Notes: a model not told the origin generated them from the sequence alone. DNA of 64,000 bases from Algoriphagus lacus (GCF_003583985.1 NZ_QXML01000004.1:355903-419902), one strand, 5' to 3'. Positions 36,170-45,577 are shown, counted from the stretch's first letter. Program-made: numbers and translations.

Positions 36170-37165
36170 TTACTGCACCAACAAGTTGCAGCCTCGGATT
36201 TCTGAATTGTCAAACCGACCCAACACCTCCAAAAATCCATCTTCATCAAATCTTCCTAGATCCTGGGTTTCAATAAATGCACAGGAATGGAAATTGGCCA
36301 AATCAATTACATTGATTCCTCCTTGCGACCTACCAGACCAACTTAGCGGATCATTGACATCCCTTAGCATAACGCGCATACTGAAAGGAAGTGTATATTT
36401 TCCATCTCCTTTTGAATAGGCTTGGGACATTAATTCGGTCATACCATATTCTGAATGGATGCTATTCACCTTGAAATACCCCTTCAAAATATCATGGACT
36501 TCTTCCCGGATCATTTCCTTTCTACGGCCTTTCATTCCTCCCGTCTCCATGACAATCAGATTTTTCATGGGTGAAAGCGCTTTGCCTGATTCTGCCAAAT
36601 CCAGCAAGGCAAATGTTACCCCCAGCAGCAAAACTTGTCTTGAGTCATCTTTGAGCTGATCCAATTTTTTCAGCAATTCATCCTGATTGTAGAGGTAAAA
36701 TCCGGAGTGTTCAGAACCAGATTTTTCGATAAAATGCTTAGCCATGGAAACCAAACTACTCCCTGGTCGCTCAAGATAAGCCGGAAGCAAAGCGAGGACA
36801 TGGTAATCCTTTAATGCACCATACTCTTTTTCAAAAATCCGTTGAGCATGATCCAAATACCAGGATTCCGACCAGATAAAATGCTTTGAAGTAATCATCC
36901 CAGTCGTTCCGCTACTGGAATAAAACGAATTAAAACTATTTACCTTCCCACAAACCACCGGAAAATCTTTAAAAAAACGGATGGGAAGAAATGGAATGGA
37001 CGTAAGCGTTTTTATCGATTTAAGGTCAATTTTACGAGCCTTTAGATATGATTTATACACCTCATTTTCAATAGATTGTAAGTGAAAAAGCTCCAATGCA
37101 AGGTCTTCGAATCGGTCGGCATCCAAAATGCTTATCCTTTCCGAAAAACTTTTAAATTCTAGCAT
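36170..37165 (-). CDS. LuxE/PaaK-like acyl-protein synthetase
   Basis: 331 residues. Resembles the acyl-protein synthetase (LuxE) family of adenylating enzymes: the nucleotide-binding FYSSSGTTGMITSKH loop near residue 84, then LALLPAYLERPGSSLVSMAKHFI, VMETGGMKGRRKEMIREE, IHSEYGMTELMSQAY, and the C-terminal ETQDLGRFDEDGFLEVLGRFDNSEIRGCNLL. In luminous bacteria LuxE activates fatty acids; this protein is outside any lux cluster, so the substrate is unknown, possibly a carboxylic acid for aryl-polyene or lipid chemistry. Divergent from the lipoprotein gene at 37234. Confidence 0.85.
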   Translation of the reverse strand: MLEFKSFSERISILDADRFEDLALELFHLQSIENEVYKSYLKARKIDLKSIKTLTSIPFLPIRFFKDFPVVCGKVNSFNSFYSSSGTTGMITSKHFIWSESWYLDHAQRIFEKEYGALKDYHVLALLPAYLERPGSSLVSMAKHFIEKSGSEHSGFYLYNQDELLKKLDQLKDDSRQVLLLGVTFALLDLAESGKALSPMKNLIVMETGGMKGRRKEMIREEVHDILKGYFKVNSIHSEYGMTELMSQAYSKGDGKYTLPFSMRVMLRDVNDPLSWSGRSQGGINVIDLANFHSCAFIETQDLGRFDEDGFLEVLGRFDNSEIRGCNLLVQ

Positions 37166-37233
37166 CGTTTTATATTTTGCGTTTTAGAGATAAAAACAAA
37201 CCTTATTTTCGGAAGTAAATTTACCTTCAGCTG

Positions 37234-37914
37234 ATGCGATTCAAAAACTATTCAGGATTATTGTTTACAACGGCCTTGGGCTGGACTTCCTGTATCAGTC
37301 CTCCGGAGAATTTTCCAAGTACACCTGAAATCGAATTTTCCACGATCGAATATGTAAGGACATCTGCTCAGGATTCTTTAATTATAAGTGTGGACTTCAA
37401 AGATGCTGAAGGGGATTTAGGCCTATCCTCCACCGACATCAATCCGCCATTCAATCCGCTGATCTATAAGCGCGATGCGGCTGGTAACCTCATCACCTAT
37501 TCTAAGCGGCCTCCCGGAGCTCCATCCTATAATCCAATTGATTGGGTGATAGATCCAATCATTAATAACACTATAGTAAAGGACACCATTTGGGTGGAAC
37601 AAAACGAAGATCAGTACAATATCTTCGTTAGGTTTTACATCAAAAGAAACGGAAAATACACTGAATGGAAATGGCAGGATCCTCCCTTTTACACTACGTT
37701 CAACGGAAGGTTTCCTAGAATCCTCACCTCAGAAGAGGGTCAGGCTGTTGAAGGAAATATAAAGTATAGGATGCTTTCCTCTGGATGGGAGTCCATCTTC
37801 AGAACAGACACCTTACGAATCGATGTGGAAATCCAGGATAGAGCACTAAACCGGAGTAATCAGGTTTCCAGCCCGGAAGTCACTCTCAGACAAATCACAA
37901 GAAATACCCCATAA
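37234..37914 (+). CDS. Uncharacterised lipoprotein
   Basis: 226 residues. Signal peptide with a lipobox-like WTSC at residues 17-20, then ISPPENFPSTPEIEF. The mature part looks all-beta with repeated hydrophobic strands (LIISVDFKDAEGDLGLS, YNIFVRFYIKRNGKY, LRIDVEIQDRALNRSNQV). FKDAEGDLGL and DRALNRSN recall calcium-binding cadherin-like or Ig-like loops. I do not recognise a named family, though this type is frequent in Cytophagales. Likely on the outer membrane or surface. Shares a terminator with the convergent E1 gene. Confidence 0.75.
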   Translation: MRFKNYSGLLFTTALGWTSCISPPENFPSTPEIEFSTIEYVRTSAQDSLIISVDFKDAEGDLGLSSTDINPPFNPLIYKRDAAGNLITYSKRPPGAPSYNPIDWVIDPIINNTIVKDTIWVEQNEDQYNIFVRFYIKRNGKYTEWKWQDPPFYTTFNGRFPRILTSEEGQAVEGNIKYRMLSSGWESIFRTDTLRIDVEIQDRALNRSNQVSSPEVTLRQITRNTP

Positions 37915-37941
37915 AAAAGCCCGCTTTAAAGCGGGCTTTTT
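37914..37941. terminator. Bidirectional terminator
   Basis: Perfect palindrome AAAAAGCCCGCTTT / AAAGCGGGCTTTTT. The lipoprotein stop lies at its edge and the convergent E1 fusion gene stops 3 bp away, so it ends both transcripts. Confidence 0.93.
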
Positions 37942-37943
37942 GG

Positions 37944-40358
37944 TTAAATGGCTGGAAACTTTTTTGGATTGGTTTCATGCATGATGCTGTAGACTTTCTC
38001 CACCACATCATCACAACTTGGTTTGGAAAAATAATCTCCATCTGAAGAATATGCCGGTCTATGTGCCTTGGCAGCGATAGTTTGTGGTTCTGAATCCAGG
38101 TATTGAAAAACCTCTTGACCTTCAATCACTTGTTGCAGCATAAATGCAGAAGCACCCCCAGGGACATCTTCATCAGCAAAAATCACCCGATTTGTCTTTT
38201 TCACAGACTCTCCGATTACTCCGTAAGTATCAAACGGAAGGAGTGTCTGGACATCTATAACCTCTACTGAAATGCCCATTTCAGACAACTCATCCGCTGC
38301 TTCCATCACGATCCGGCACATACTTCCGTAGGTAACCAGGGTAATATCTTTTCCTTCTCTAAGAATTTCCGGCTTACCCAAGGCAACATTGTACTCTCCA
38401 AGGTTGGCGGGCATTATTTCTTTAAGTCGATACCCATTGAGACATTCCACCACAATGGCCGGCTCATCGGATTCCAGTAAAGTCTTATACATGCCGGCCG
38501 CTTGGGTCATGTCTCTTGGAACGCAAACGACCATTCCTCTCAAGGACGATAAAATCATTCCCATTGGTGACCCTGCATGCCACACGCCTTCCAATCTATG
38601 ACCTCTTGTTCGAACGATCAATGGAGCTTTCTGTCCTCCTTTGGTACGGTAGAGCAATGAAGCCAAATCATCAGATAGCATCTGAAGTCCATAGAGTAAA
38701 TAATCAAGATACTGGATTTCGGCAACTGGGCGAAGCCCTCTTAATGCCGCCCCAATTCCCTGCCCAATAATGGTACATTCTCGGATACCGGTATCTGTAA
38801 CCCTGCTTTCGCCATACTTGGCTTGAAGTCCTGCAAATGCCTGGTTCACATCCCCGATTTTCCCCACATCCTCACCGAAGGCAAAGAACCTAGGATCTTT
38901 CTCAAGGGTATAATCAAAAAATGCTTGCAGGATTTCACGTCCGTCAACTGAAGCGGACTTTTCATCATAAACTGCGGGTACCTCTTTTATTTTTTCAACA
39001 GCCCAGCTGGTCTGACTATATAAATGGCTGTTGTACCGATCAAAATTTTTCTCCTCCTGAGTTTTGTACCAAGCCTTAAGGTTACTTTTTACGTTTTCCG
39101 AGTCAAATCTCAAGGTCATTAAAGCTTTTCTGACTGCACTGATTGCATCCTTTCGAATTGGATTGATGGTCTTACCCAAATCATCAGCCATTTGTAACAG
39201 GACAACTTTTCTGGTACTCCTATCAGCAGCAGCTTTTATCAATGTTACAGCTTCCTGAATTTCATTTTTGATTTCACCAGAAAACTCATTCCATGCTGCT
39301 TCTTTCTGCCTTCTTACCTCAATTTTGACTTCATTTTCGATTTCATCAAGTGTATCTACAGTCGCAATCCCGGAAGAAACGATATACTCACGGAATTTGG
39401 CAATACAATCCCAGTCCTTCTCCCACTGAAGACGTTCAGCTGACTTATACCGCTCATGGGAACCTGATGTGGAATGTCCTTGGGGCTGAGTCATCTCCTC
39501 CACATGGATCAAGACAGGTACATGCTCTTCTCTCGCAACTTGTCCGGCATGGTAAAAGGCCTGAACCAAGCCTTCATAATCCCATCCTTTTACTCTTAAA
39601 ATTTCAAATCCCTTTTGAGTTTCAGTTCGCTCAAAACCCATCAACACTTCGGAAATGCTCCCTTTAGTAGTATGATATTCAGCCGGCACAGATATTCCAA
39701 AACCATCATCCCAAACCGATATTACCATAGGCACTTGCATTACTCCGGCAGCATTGATTGCTTCAAAAAACATCCCTTCAGAAGTGGATGCATTACCAAT
39801 AGTGCCCCAGGCTACTTCATTCCCGTTGACTGAGAACTGTGGTAGGACTTTCAGTCCCTTATTTTCCCTAAATAGTTTGGAGGCGTAAGCCAATCCAAGC
39901 AGTTTGGGCATTTGAGCTGCAGTAGGTGAAATATCCGCTGCGGAATTATACTTTTTGGTCAGGTCTTTCCAAGAACCGTCTTCATTGATCGACCGTGTCG
40001 CAAAATGCCCGTTCATCAACCTTCCTGCGGAGGCCGGTTCAGCCTTCACATCGGTATGCGCATAGAGTTGCGCAAAGTATTGTTGCACGGTCAATTCACC
40101 TAAAGCCATCATGAACGTCTGGTCACGATAATAACCCGATCTGAAATCACCGAGTTGGAAGGCCTTAGCCATAGCGATCTGGGCAATCTCTTTCCCGTCC
40201 CCAAAAATTCCGAATTTGGCCTTTCCCATAAATACTTCCTTCCTCCCCATCAGCGAAGCATGCCTACTGGTCATTGCGATTCTGAAATCGCTCAGAATTT
40301 CTTCTTTGGAAAGTATCGGAGAATCCGAGGGTCTAGTATATGTTTTGGTACTTGGCAT
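37944..40358 (-). CDS. 2-oxoacid dehydrogenase E1, fused alpha and beta subunits
   Basis: 804 residues. The alpha part (about 20-330) contains AQMPKLLGLAYASKLFRE and the thiamine-diphosphate region GNASTSEGMFFEAINAAG...WDDGFGIS. A helical linker of roughly 110 residues follows. The beta part (from about 468) has FAFGEDVGKIGDVNQAF, RVTDTGIRECTIIGQGIGAALRG, IQYLDYLLYGLQ and DVQTLLPFD. Such fusions, usual in Bacteroidota, act in branched-chain 2-oxoacid or pyruvate dehydrogenase complexes; which one is not decided. Oddity: the Mg-binding aspartate of the GDG-type motif is Asn (about residue 188). E2 and E3 genes are elsewhere. Confidence 0.93.
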   Translation of the reverse strand: MPSTKTYTRPSDSPILSKEEILSDFRIAMTSRHASLMGRKEVFMGKAKFGIFGDGKEIAQIAMAKAFQLGDFRSGYYRDQTFMMALGELTVQQYFAQLYAHTDVKAEPASAGRLMNGHFATRSINEDGSWKDLTKKYNSAADISPTAAQMPKLLGLAYASKLFRENKGLKVLPQFSVNGNEVAWGTIGNASTSEGMFFEAINAAGVMQVPMVISVWDDGFGISVPAEYHTTKGSISEVLMGFERTETQKGFEILRVKGWDYEGLVQAFYHAGQVAREEHVPVLIHVEEMTQPQGHSTSGSHERYKSAERLQWEKDWDCIAKFREYIVSSGIATVDTLDEIENEVKIEVRRQKEAAWNEFSGEIKNEIQEAVTLIKAAADRSTRKVVLLQMADDLGKTINPIRKDAISAVRKALMTLRFDSENVKSNLKAWYKTQEEKNFDRYNSHLYSQTSWAVEKIKEVPAVYDEKSASVDGREILQAFFDYTLEKDPRFFAFGEDVGKIGDVNQAFAGLQAKYGESRVTDTGIRECTIIGQGIGAALRGLRPVAEIQYLDYLLYGLQMLSDDLASLLYRTKGGQKAPLIVRTRGHRLEGVWHAGSPMGMILSSLRGMVVCVPRDMTQAAGMYKTLLESDEPAIVVECLNGYRLKEIMPANLGEYNVALGKPEILREGKDITLVTYGSMCRIVMEAADELSEMGISVEVIDVQTLLPFDTYGVIGESVKKTNRVIFADEDVPGGASAFMLQQVIEGQEVFQYLDSEPQTIAAKAHRPAYSSDGDYFSKPSCDDVVEKVYSIMHETNPKKFPAI

Positions 40359-40789
40359 AAGCGCGATGAATCTAAAGAAAATTTGGGTTTATGGTATAGC
40401 TCTTAGCTTCATCAAAAATAGCCAAAATCCAATTTGATCCAAATTTGAGCTTTACTATTTGCCAATCAAAAATTTTGATTCTTTTAAACAATATTCATTA
40501 AAAAGAAATATTATTTTGACAAACGTTAACAAACAGGGATTTTATTTGAAGATCTGAAATATCGAACAAATTTCTGGCAGAAAGATTTTTCCAAAAAAAA
40601 TTTTCAAAATTTTCGTTTTTTAAAATTTAAATTTTGGAATAATCTACATCCACAGCAATAAAAGTGAAATAAACTTTTGAAAAACCTATTTTAACCAAAT
40701 CGATACCAAATACTATTTCATAATCAGCTTTTTCGATCGTCTTTGCTTCTTATCTTTGCAGGCAATACTTAAATCCAAATATACTCGCC
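40359..40789. other. AT-rich divergent intergenic region
   Basis: 431 bp between the divergent E1 fusion and alanine dehydrogenase genes. Very AT-rich with A/T tracts (for example around 40590-40640) but no open frame, RNA gene or strong hairpin. It holds the alanine dehydrogenase -7 box at 40751-40758. Confidence 0.7.
40751..40758 (+). promoter_or_regulatory. Candidate -7 box of the alanine dehydrogenase gene
   Basis: TATCTTTG is an exact TAnnTTTG match and lies 31 nt upstream of the start codon. A -33 element is not clear; the nearest candidate TTTTTCG region is at about 40728-40734. Confidence 0.6.
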
Positions 40790-41905
40790 ATGATAATAGG
40801 TGTTCCTAAGGAAATCAAAAACAACGAAAACAGGGTAGCCCTTACTCCTGCCGGAGCCAAGGAATTGATTAAGAGAGGCCATTCGGTTTATGTTCAACAC
40901 ACTGCCGGTGAAGGAAGTGGTTTCTCCGATGTGGAGTATACTGCAGCAGGCGCCACCATCCTTCCGACTATTGAAGCGACATACGAAATCGCAGAGATGA
41001 TCATGAAAGTGAAGGAACCAATTGAGCCTGAATACAAACTGATCAAACCAAACCAATTGTTGTTTACTTATTTTCACTTTGCTTCTTATGAGCCTTTGAC
41101 CAAGGCCATGGTTGAAAGCAAGGCGGTTTGTTTGGCTTATGAAACTGTGGAAAAAGCAGACAGAAGTCTTCCTCTTTTGATTCCAATGTCTGAAGTAGCC
41201 GGTAGAATGGCGATCCAGAAAGGCGCTAATTATTTGGAGAAACCTCTCAAAGGACGTGGAATTCTTCTAGGAGGAGTACCTGGTGTCCTTCCTGCTAAAG
41301 TTTTGATCCTTGGAGGAGGAATTGTGGGAACACAAGCCGCTTGGATGGCTGCCGGATTGGGTGCTGATGTGACGATTATGGACGTTTCACTTCCAAGAAT
41401 GAGACAATTGGCCGACGTAATGCCTGCCAACGTAAAGACTATGATGTCCAACGAATACAATATCCGGACAATGATCAAAGATGCGGACCTAATTGTAGGT
41501 GCTGTATTGATTCCCGGTGCAAAAGCTCCACACCTGATTACCCGCGACATGCTGAAAGACATGAAGCCGGGAACTGTTGTGGTGGATGTTGCAGTAGATC
41601 AGGGTGGTTGTATCGAAACCTGCAAACCAACTACTCACGAAAATCCGACCTACATCATCGACGATGTAGTTCATTATTGCGTTGCCAATATGCCCGGCGC
41701 CGTTCCTTACACTTCAACTTTGGCATTGACCAATGCAACTTTACCTTACGCGATTCAACTGGCTGACAAAGGCTGGAAAAAAGCCGCTCAGGAAAATGCT
41801 GATCTTGTTCCGGGTTTGAATGTAATCAACGGAGAAATAGTATATGAAGCAGTGGCACAGGCATTCAACATGCCTTATACCCCAGTTGACAAATACTTGG
41901 CTTAA
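40790..41905 (+). CDS. ald: Alanine dehydrogenase
   Basis: 371 residues, full length. NAD-dependent L-alanine to pyruvate and ammonium. Signatures: IGVPKEIKNNENRVALTPAGAKEL at the N-terminus, LFTYFHFASYE with the catalytic His, SEVAGRMAIQKGANYLEKPLKGRGILLGGVPGV, the NAD-binding LGGGIVGTQAA, DVAVDQGGCIET, and VANMPGAVPYTSTLALTNATLPY. Monocistronic with a strong terminator downstream. The NAD(P) transhydrogenase alpha subunit shares the fold but lacks this length and the VDQGGCIE block. Confidence 0.96.
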   Translation: MIIGVPKEIKNNENRVALTPAGAKELIKRGHSVYVQHTAGEGSGFSDVEYTAAGATILPTIEATYEIAEMIMKVKEPIEPEYKLIKPNQLLFTYFHFASYEPLTKAMVESKAVCLAYETVEKADRSLPLLIPMSEVAGRMAIQKGANYLEKPLKGRGILLGGVPGVLPAKVLILGGGIVGTQAAWMAAGLGADVTIMDVSLPRMRQLADVMPANVKTMMSNEYNIRTMIKDADLIVGAVLIPGAKAPHLITRDMLKDMKPGTVVVDVAVDQGGCIETCKPTTHENPTYIIDDVVHYCVANMPGAVPYTSTLALTNATLPYAIQLADKGWKKAAQENADLVPGLNVINGEIVYEAVAQAFNMPYTPVDKYLA

Positions 41906-41923
41906 TCGGAAGATTACTTAAAT

Positions 41924-41958
41924 AAAAATCCCACTGGAGCGATTCAGTGGGATTTTTT
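41924..41958 (+). terminator. Terminator after ald
   Basis: Stem AATCCCACTG / CAGTGGGATT with an 8-nt loop and T6 tail, about 20 bp after the stop codon. Confidence 0.9.
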
Positions 41959-42051
41959 ATATCCTGAGAGTTGAAGCTACCTTCAAAACATTCAATCCAT
42001 TTTTAGACCTTTTCATACTGGCAGCTAACCAGCGGAAAATGCAGACTGAAT

Positions 42052-42393
42052 TCAAGCTTTTCTGACAAATTCCGACTTCAGCGCGATCGATCCAAACCCG
42101 TCGATTTTGCAATCAATGTTATGATCTCCTTCTACCAGTCGGATATTTTTTACTTTGGTGCCGGCTTTGATTGATTTTGGTGCACCCTTCACAGGAAGGT
42201 CTTTGGCAATCACCACCGAATCACCATTGGCAAGAATTGTCCCATTGGCGTCCTTTACAACAAGTCCGGTTTCCACTACCTCGACCACTTCATTTGGTTC
42301 CCACTCAAATCCACAATCCGGACATACCATGAGGTTATCCATTTCGTAGGTGTATTCGGATTTGCATTTTGGGCAAGGTGATAAATTTTCCAT
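42052..42393 (-). CDS. yjdM: YjdM/PhnA-family zinc-ribbon protein
   Basis: 113 residues. N-terminal zinc ribbon with two CxxC pairs (CPKC at 7-10 and CPDC at 24-27), then a small beta domain with [61 protein letters not shown]. This is the protein once named PhnA in E. coli; it does not cleave phosphonates and its function is not established. Cytoplasmic. Stands alone. Confidence 0.94.
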   Translation of the reverse strand: MENLSPCPKCKSEYTYEMDNLMVCPDCGFEWEPNEVVEVVETGLVVKDANGTILANGDSVVIAKDLPVKGAPKSIKAGTKVKNIRLVEGDHNIDCKIDGFGSIALKSEFVRKA

Positions 42394-42483
42394 GTGGTAA
42401 AGATAAAAATAATTTATAACTAAGCCTTGTCCTCAATTCTTACATACTCAACCTACCAAGCATAAGACCACCTCGCTACATTA

Positions 42484-43017
42484 TCAATATAGCGAGAACA
42501 ATAACTGATCGAGTACAAGGTCCATCTTCTCAAGATCAAACTGACGACCACCTCCATAGACCACTCCTGAACTGATCCCCATCCAAGCGATTTCATTGGT
42601 TTTTGCATCCTGAATCAAAAAAATCGCCTTTCCGATCAATCCGCGATTAATTATCGAATTACGACCACCACTGGGAAACATATTGCCAGAATTACTTGCG
42701 CTATAAAAAGTACCCGGGATAGACGAATTATAAAATTGCCCTCCTTCCTTTATGAAATCTCTAGAAACAATCACTCCCTGAATCAAAAAATCAGGATTTT
42801 CTGAAGCCTCATCAAATCCAAATTCGATTAATTTGTCTCTAAACGTAAGTTTAAGGCGCTCATTTCTTTTGTCAGAATAATCCTCTTCGATCATTTTAAA
42901 TGTCTGATACTCTTTCAGCATTTCAGAGTTAGTAAGGGTATCCACGGAAACGACTTCTGAAACCTTGCAAGAACCCAAACTAATAACTAGAAGGAATAAA
43001 AGAAGTAACTTTTTCAT
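42484..43017 (-). CDS. DUF4136-like lipoprotein
   Basis: 177 residues from the ATG at 43017; the frame continues 7 codons upstream, but the signal peptide begins MKKLLLLFLLVISLGSC with the lipid cysteine at position 17. The mature protein fits DUF4136: YQTFKMIEEDYSDKRNERLKLTFRDKLIEFGF, NPDFLIQGVIVSRDF, and the end GRQFDLEKMDLVLDQLLFSLY. Function unknown; anchored in the outer membrane by inference. Same strand as the next gene upstream. Confidence 0.82.
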   Translation of the reverse strand: MKKLLLLFLLVISLGSCKVSEVVSVDTLTNSEMLKEYQTFKMIEEDYSDKRNERLKLTFRDKLIEFGFDEASENPDFLIQGVIVSRDFIKEGGQFYNSSIPGTFYSASNSGNMFPSGGRNSIINRGLIGKAIFLIQDAKTNEIAWMGISSGVVYGGGRQFDLEKMDLVLDQLLFSLY

Positions 43018-43087
43018 GGTTCGGGATTTATCGGTCAATCAACTAAAAATACGATTAATTCAGTGCCAAGTTTAAGCTCCGTGTTTT

Positions 43088-43693
43088 TTAAAAAGTCATT
43101 CTAAAACTTACCCCTCCAGGTCCCAAACTGATATGTTGAACCAAACTCGGAAGCTCTTTTCCGTGAGATTGATGAAAGCCATACATCACTGCATCAAAAG
43201 CCATTAAAAAAGCACCCTGCAAAATCACCGATTTCCCAAATCCCACCAGTTTAGAATTATCCGTACGCAACCCTCTTTCCTTCAAGTAAAGTCCTCCTGC
43301 CATGTAGGCTACATCCAAAGCGGCATTTACCAAAAGGACTTTTTCGATTCCTTGCTGCGCTTCCATCGTCGCCCAAAAATCAGTACCGGGACTTTCCTTG
43401 GTGGCCTGCCAATACCCGAAACCTGCGATCAGTAAATTGACCGAATTCCAATACAAATTCATCTGGTGAAAGGCCTTGGTTTCACCGGTGCTTTGGCTTG
43501 CTCCTATTCCACCCCAAACCATATTTCCCACTGCCCAGCTTCCCAAAATGAGCATTCCGTTTCGGTTATAATCCAACCTGGTCTGATTGAATTCCTGAAT
43601 AGCAGGAATCTCCTGCGCAAAGAGCGGAAATGCGAAAAGAAAGAAAAACAGAAAAAGGGTTGACCTAAAGGCGGGATTTTGGGCTGATTTCAT
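43088..43693 (-). CDS. Uncharacterised membrane protein
   Basis: 201 residues from the ATG at 43693 (a GTG two codons upstream is possible). N-terminal signal sequence (STLFLFFFLFAFPLFAQ), then four or so moderately hydrophobic stretches: MLILGSWAVGNMVWGGIG, YWNSVNLLIAGFGYW, VLLVNAALDVAYMAGGLYL and GAFLMAFDAVMYGFH, ending GGVSFRMTF, which could be the last strand of a barrel or a simple tail. It resembles a Bacteroidota family without known function. Same strand as the DUF4136-like gene and the LysE gene. Confidence 0.75.
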   Translation of the reverse strand: MKSAQNPAFRSTLFLFFFLFAFPLFAQEIPAIQEFNQTRLDYNRNGMLILGSWAVGNMVWGGIGASQSTGETKAFHQMNLYWNSVNLLIAGFGYWQATKESPGTDFWATMEAQQGIEKVLLVNAALDVAYMAGGLYLKERGLRTDNSKLVGFGKSVILQGAFLMAFDAVMYGFHQSHGKELPSLVQHISLGPGGVSFRMTF

Positions 43694-43735
43694 GATCACT
43701 AAACCTACAACATTCCGATTAGTTTGAACACTGCC

Positions 43736-44359
43736 TTATCGATTAAATGTGCTCCAAATCATTTTAAATCCAAAGTAACAAACCAGAACTCCAACACCCT
43801 TATTCAAAATCATCCGTAACCGGGGTGTCATCAGGTGGGATAATTTTCCGGCCACAAAAGCCTTCAACAGGTCAATTCCAAAAACTGTAAACAGCAATCC
43901 AAAATAGTAGGAAAACACTTCCGATTGACCCCACGTCGATTTGAGTGTGACCATACTGGCAATAGAAATCCAAAATAGCATCACAAAGGGATTGACTCCA
44001 TTGATGCCAAATCCTTTGATAAAGGCCGTTCTCTTTTTAGCTTTTGGCAAAGCTATCCCTCCTGTATTTGGACGGTCTACTTGCCTTTTTCTCCAAAAGC
44101 TAATCCCAAATCCTACTAAAATCGCACCACCTCCGTAGCCCAAGGTTTTCTCAACCAATGGCGATTCGGTCAAAATACTTATTCCAAAATAGGTAATAGC
44201 GACATAGATCAAGTCACTGACCAAAATCCCCAAAGCCAGCACTGAAGCATATCGAAAGCCCTGCTCCATACTGGCCGTAATGAGGGTGAAAAAAACAGGA
44301 CCAACCATCAGGGAAAGTAAAAGTCCCATACTTACCCCTTCCAAAATCGCAATTTGCAT
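43736..44359 (-). CDS. LysE-family translocator
   Basis: 207 residues from the ATG at 44359 (TTG two codons upstream). Six hydrophobic segments in the LysE/RhtB pattern. The N-terminus EGVSMGLLLSLMVGPVFFTLITASMEQGF contains the conserved GPVFF motif and the GxxxG spacing, and NPFVMLFWISI in the fourth segment matches the second half motif. An amino-acid or small-molecule exporter by family; substrate unknown. Divergent from yggS with 61 bp between the two starts. Confidence 0.9.
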   Translation of the reverse strand: MQIAILEGVSMGLLLSLMVGPVFFTLITASMEQGFRYASVLALGILVSDLIYVAITYFGISILTESPLVEKTLGYGGGAILVGFGISFWRKRQVDRPNTGGIALPKAKKRTAFIKGFGINGVNPFVMLFWISIASMVTLKSTWGQSEVFSYYFGLLFTVFGIDLLKAFVAGKLSHLMTPRLRMILNKGVGVLVCYFGFKMIWSTFNR

Positions 44360-44383
44360 CTCCAAAAGTACGTCGCTTCAGTC

Positions 44384-44391
44384 TATATTTG
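44384..44391 (+). promoter_or_regulatory. Candidate -7 box of yggS
   Basis: TATATTTG is an exact TAnnTTTG match 29 nt upstream of the yggS ATG. The nearest TTTG upstream (44353-44356) is spaced 27 bp, longer than usual. Confidence 0.5.
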
Positions 44392-44420
44392 CTCAAGCTG
44401 AAAAAGCAAAACCAACGAAA

Positions 44421-45089
44421 ATGGACATCAAAGTCAACCTTGAAACGGTCAAAAAATCCTTTGTCAATCCGGATTGCCAACTGATAGCCGTCAGCAAGAC
44501 CAAACCGATCGAAGATCTCAAAGCCGCTTATGCCGCAGGAATCCGGGATTTTGGTGAAAACAAGGTTCAGGAAATCCAGGCCAAACAACCCGAAATGCCA
44601 GCTAATACCCGATGGCACATGATCGGCCACCTGCAAAGCAACAAAATCAAGTATATCGCTCCTTTTGTCCACCTGATTCACGGGGTTGATTCTTTTAAGC
44701 TTCTAAAGGAGATTGACAAGCAGGGAAAGAAGATCGATCGAATCATCCCAGTCCTGATTCAAATGCATATTGCTGAGGAGGAAAGTAAGTTTGGTTTTGA
44801 CCGGGCAGAACTGGAAGAAATGCTGGATTCGCCTGATTTTGGAGCACTTACCCATGTTCGGATTATGGGCCTGATGGGAATGGCGACATTCACCGAAAAT
44901 CAGGATCAGATCCGAAAAGAATTCCGTGGTCTGAAACAGCTTTTTGAAGAATTGAAAAGCCGAAACCTTCCTGAATTCGTGCAACTGAAAGAAATCTCCA
45001 TGGGCATGAGCGGAGATTACAAAATCGCTCAGGAGGAAGGAAGTACGATGGTCAGGATTGGTTCGGCGATATTTGGTAGTCGTTCTTGA
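44421..45089 (+). CDS. yggS: PLP homeostasis protein (YggS/PROSC family)
   Basis: 222 residues from the ATG at 44421. The frame is open 47 codons further upstream over the LysE start but homology begins here. Alanine-racemase-like barrel without a second domain. PLP lysine in LIAVSKTKP, then DFGENKVQEIQAKQP, WHMIGHLQSNKIKYIAPFVHLIHGVDS, LIQMHIAEEESKFGF and the phosphate-binding SMGMSGDYKIAQEEGSTMVRIGSAIFG. Binds PLP and buffers its level; not an enzyme as far as known. Confidence 0.96.
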   Translation: MDIKVNLETVKKSFVNPDCQLIAVSKTKPIEDLKAAYAAGIRDFGENKVQEIQAKQPEMPANTRWHMIGHLQSNKIKYIAPFVHLIHGVDSFKLLKEIDKQGKKIDRIIPVLIQMHIAEEESKFGFDRAELEEMLDSPDFGALTHVRIMGLMGMATFTENQDQIRKEFRGLKQLFEELKSRNLPEFVQLKEISMGMSGDYKIAQEEGSTMVRIGSAIFGSRS

Positions 45090-45194
45090 TTTCGGATTTC
45101 AGATGTCGGATTTCGGATATTTCGATGCTATTTCGAGTTTTCGGTCTATTCCGTATTTTCCCTATAACTCATTAACAAAAAACCAAACCCTTCC
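45090..45194 (+). repeat. Short imperfect tandem TCGGATTTC-type repeat
   Basis: After the yggS stop, the sequence contains TTTCGGATTTC, TCGGATTTCGGA and further TTTCG units (45090-45145), a low-complexity run. No gene or strong hairpin in the 105 bp to the next start. Confidence 0.5.
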
Positions 45195-45575
45195 TTGAAA
45201 CCAACAACCATAATCCAAACAGCAGCCATTTTTGGAGCAGTCGCCGTAGGAATCGGAGCCTTCGGGGCTCATGGACTAAAACCCATGCTTGAGGCAGCCG
45301 GACGCTTGGAAACCTTTGAAACTGCCGTGAAATATCATTTTTACCATTCCTTAGCCTTGTTTGGATTGGGGTCTTTAGCATTGATCAAACCTGAATGGAA
45401 CAAGCTCGGCCTGAGTTATTGGGGATTTACCCTGGGAATTATGATTTTCTCCGGATCGTTGTATGTGCTTTGCCTGAGCGGAATTACCTGGCTTGGAGCA
45501 GTTACACCATTAGGCGGGGTGGCGTTTATTCTAGGCTGGATTGGTCTTTTCTGGGGAGGATATTCCAAAAAGTAA
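45195..45575 (+). CDS. DUF423 family membrane protein
   Basis: 126 residues from a TTG start; there is no in-frame ATG before the conserved region. Four transmembrane segments. Family signatures: the first helix AAIFGAVAVGIGAFGAHGLK and FETAVKYHFYHSLALFGLG, then LSYWGFTLGIMIFSGSLYVLCLSG and VTPLGGVAFILGWIGLFWG. Function unknown. Stop and next ATG are 2 bp apart, so it is in an operon with the DacB gene. Confidence 0.92.
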   Translation: MKPTTIIQTAAIFGAVAVGIGAFGAHGLKPMLEAAGRLETFETAVKYHFYHSLALFGLGSLALIKPEWNKLGLSYWGFTLGIMIFSGSLYVLCLSGITWLGAVTPLGGVAFILGWIGLFWGGYSKK

Positions 45576-45577
45576 AC

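Noticed and set aside
44214..44681. Minus-strand frame of 155 codons overlapping yggS and the LysE start
   Set aside because: Runs against both recognised genes and has no family motif.
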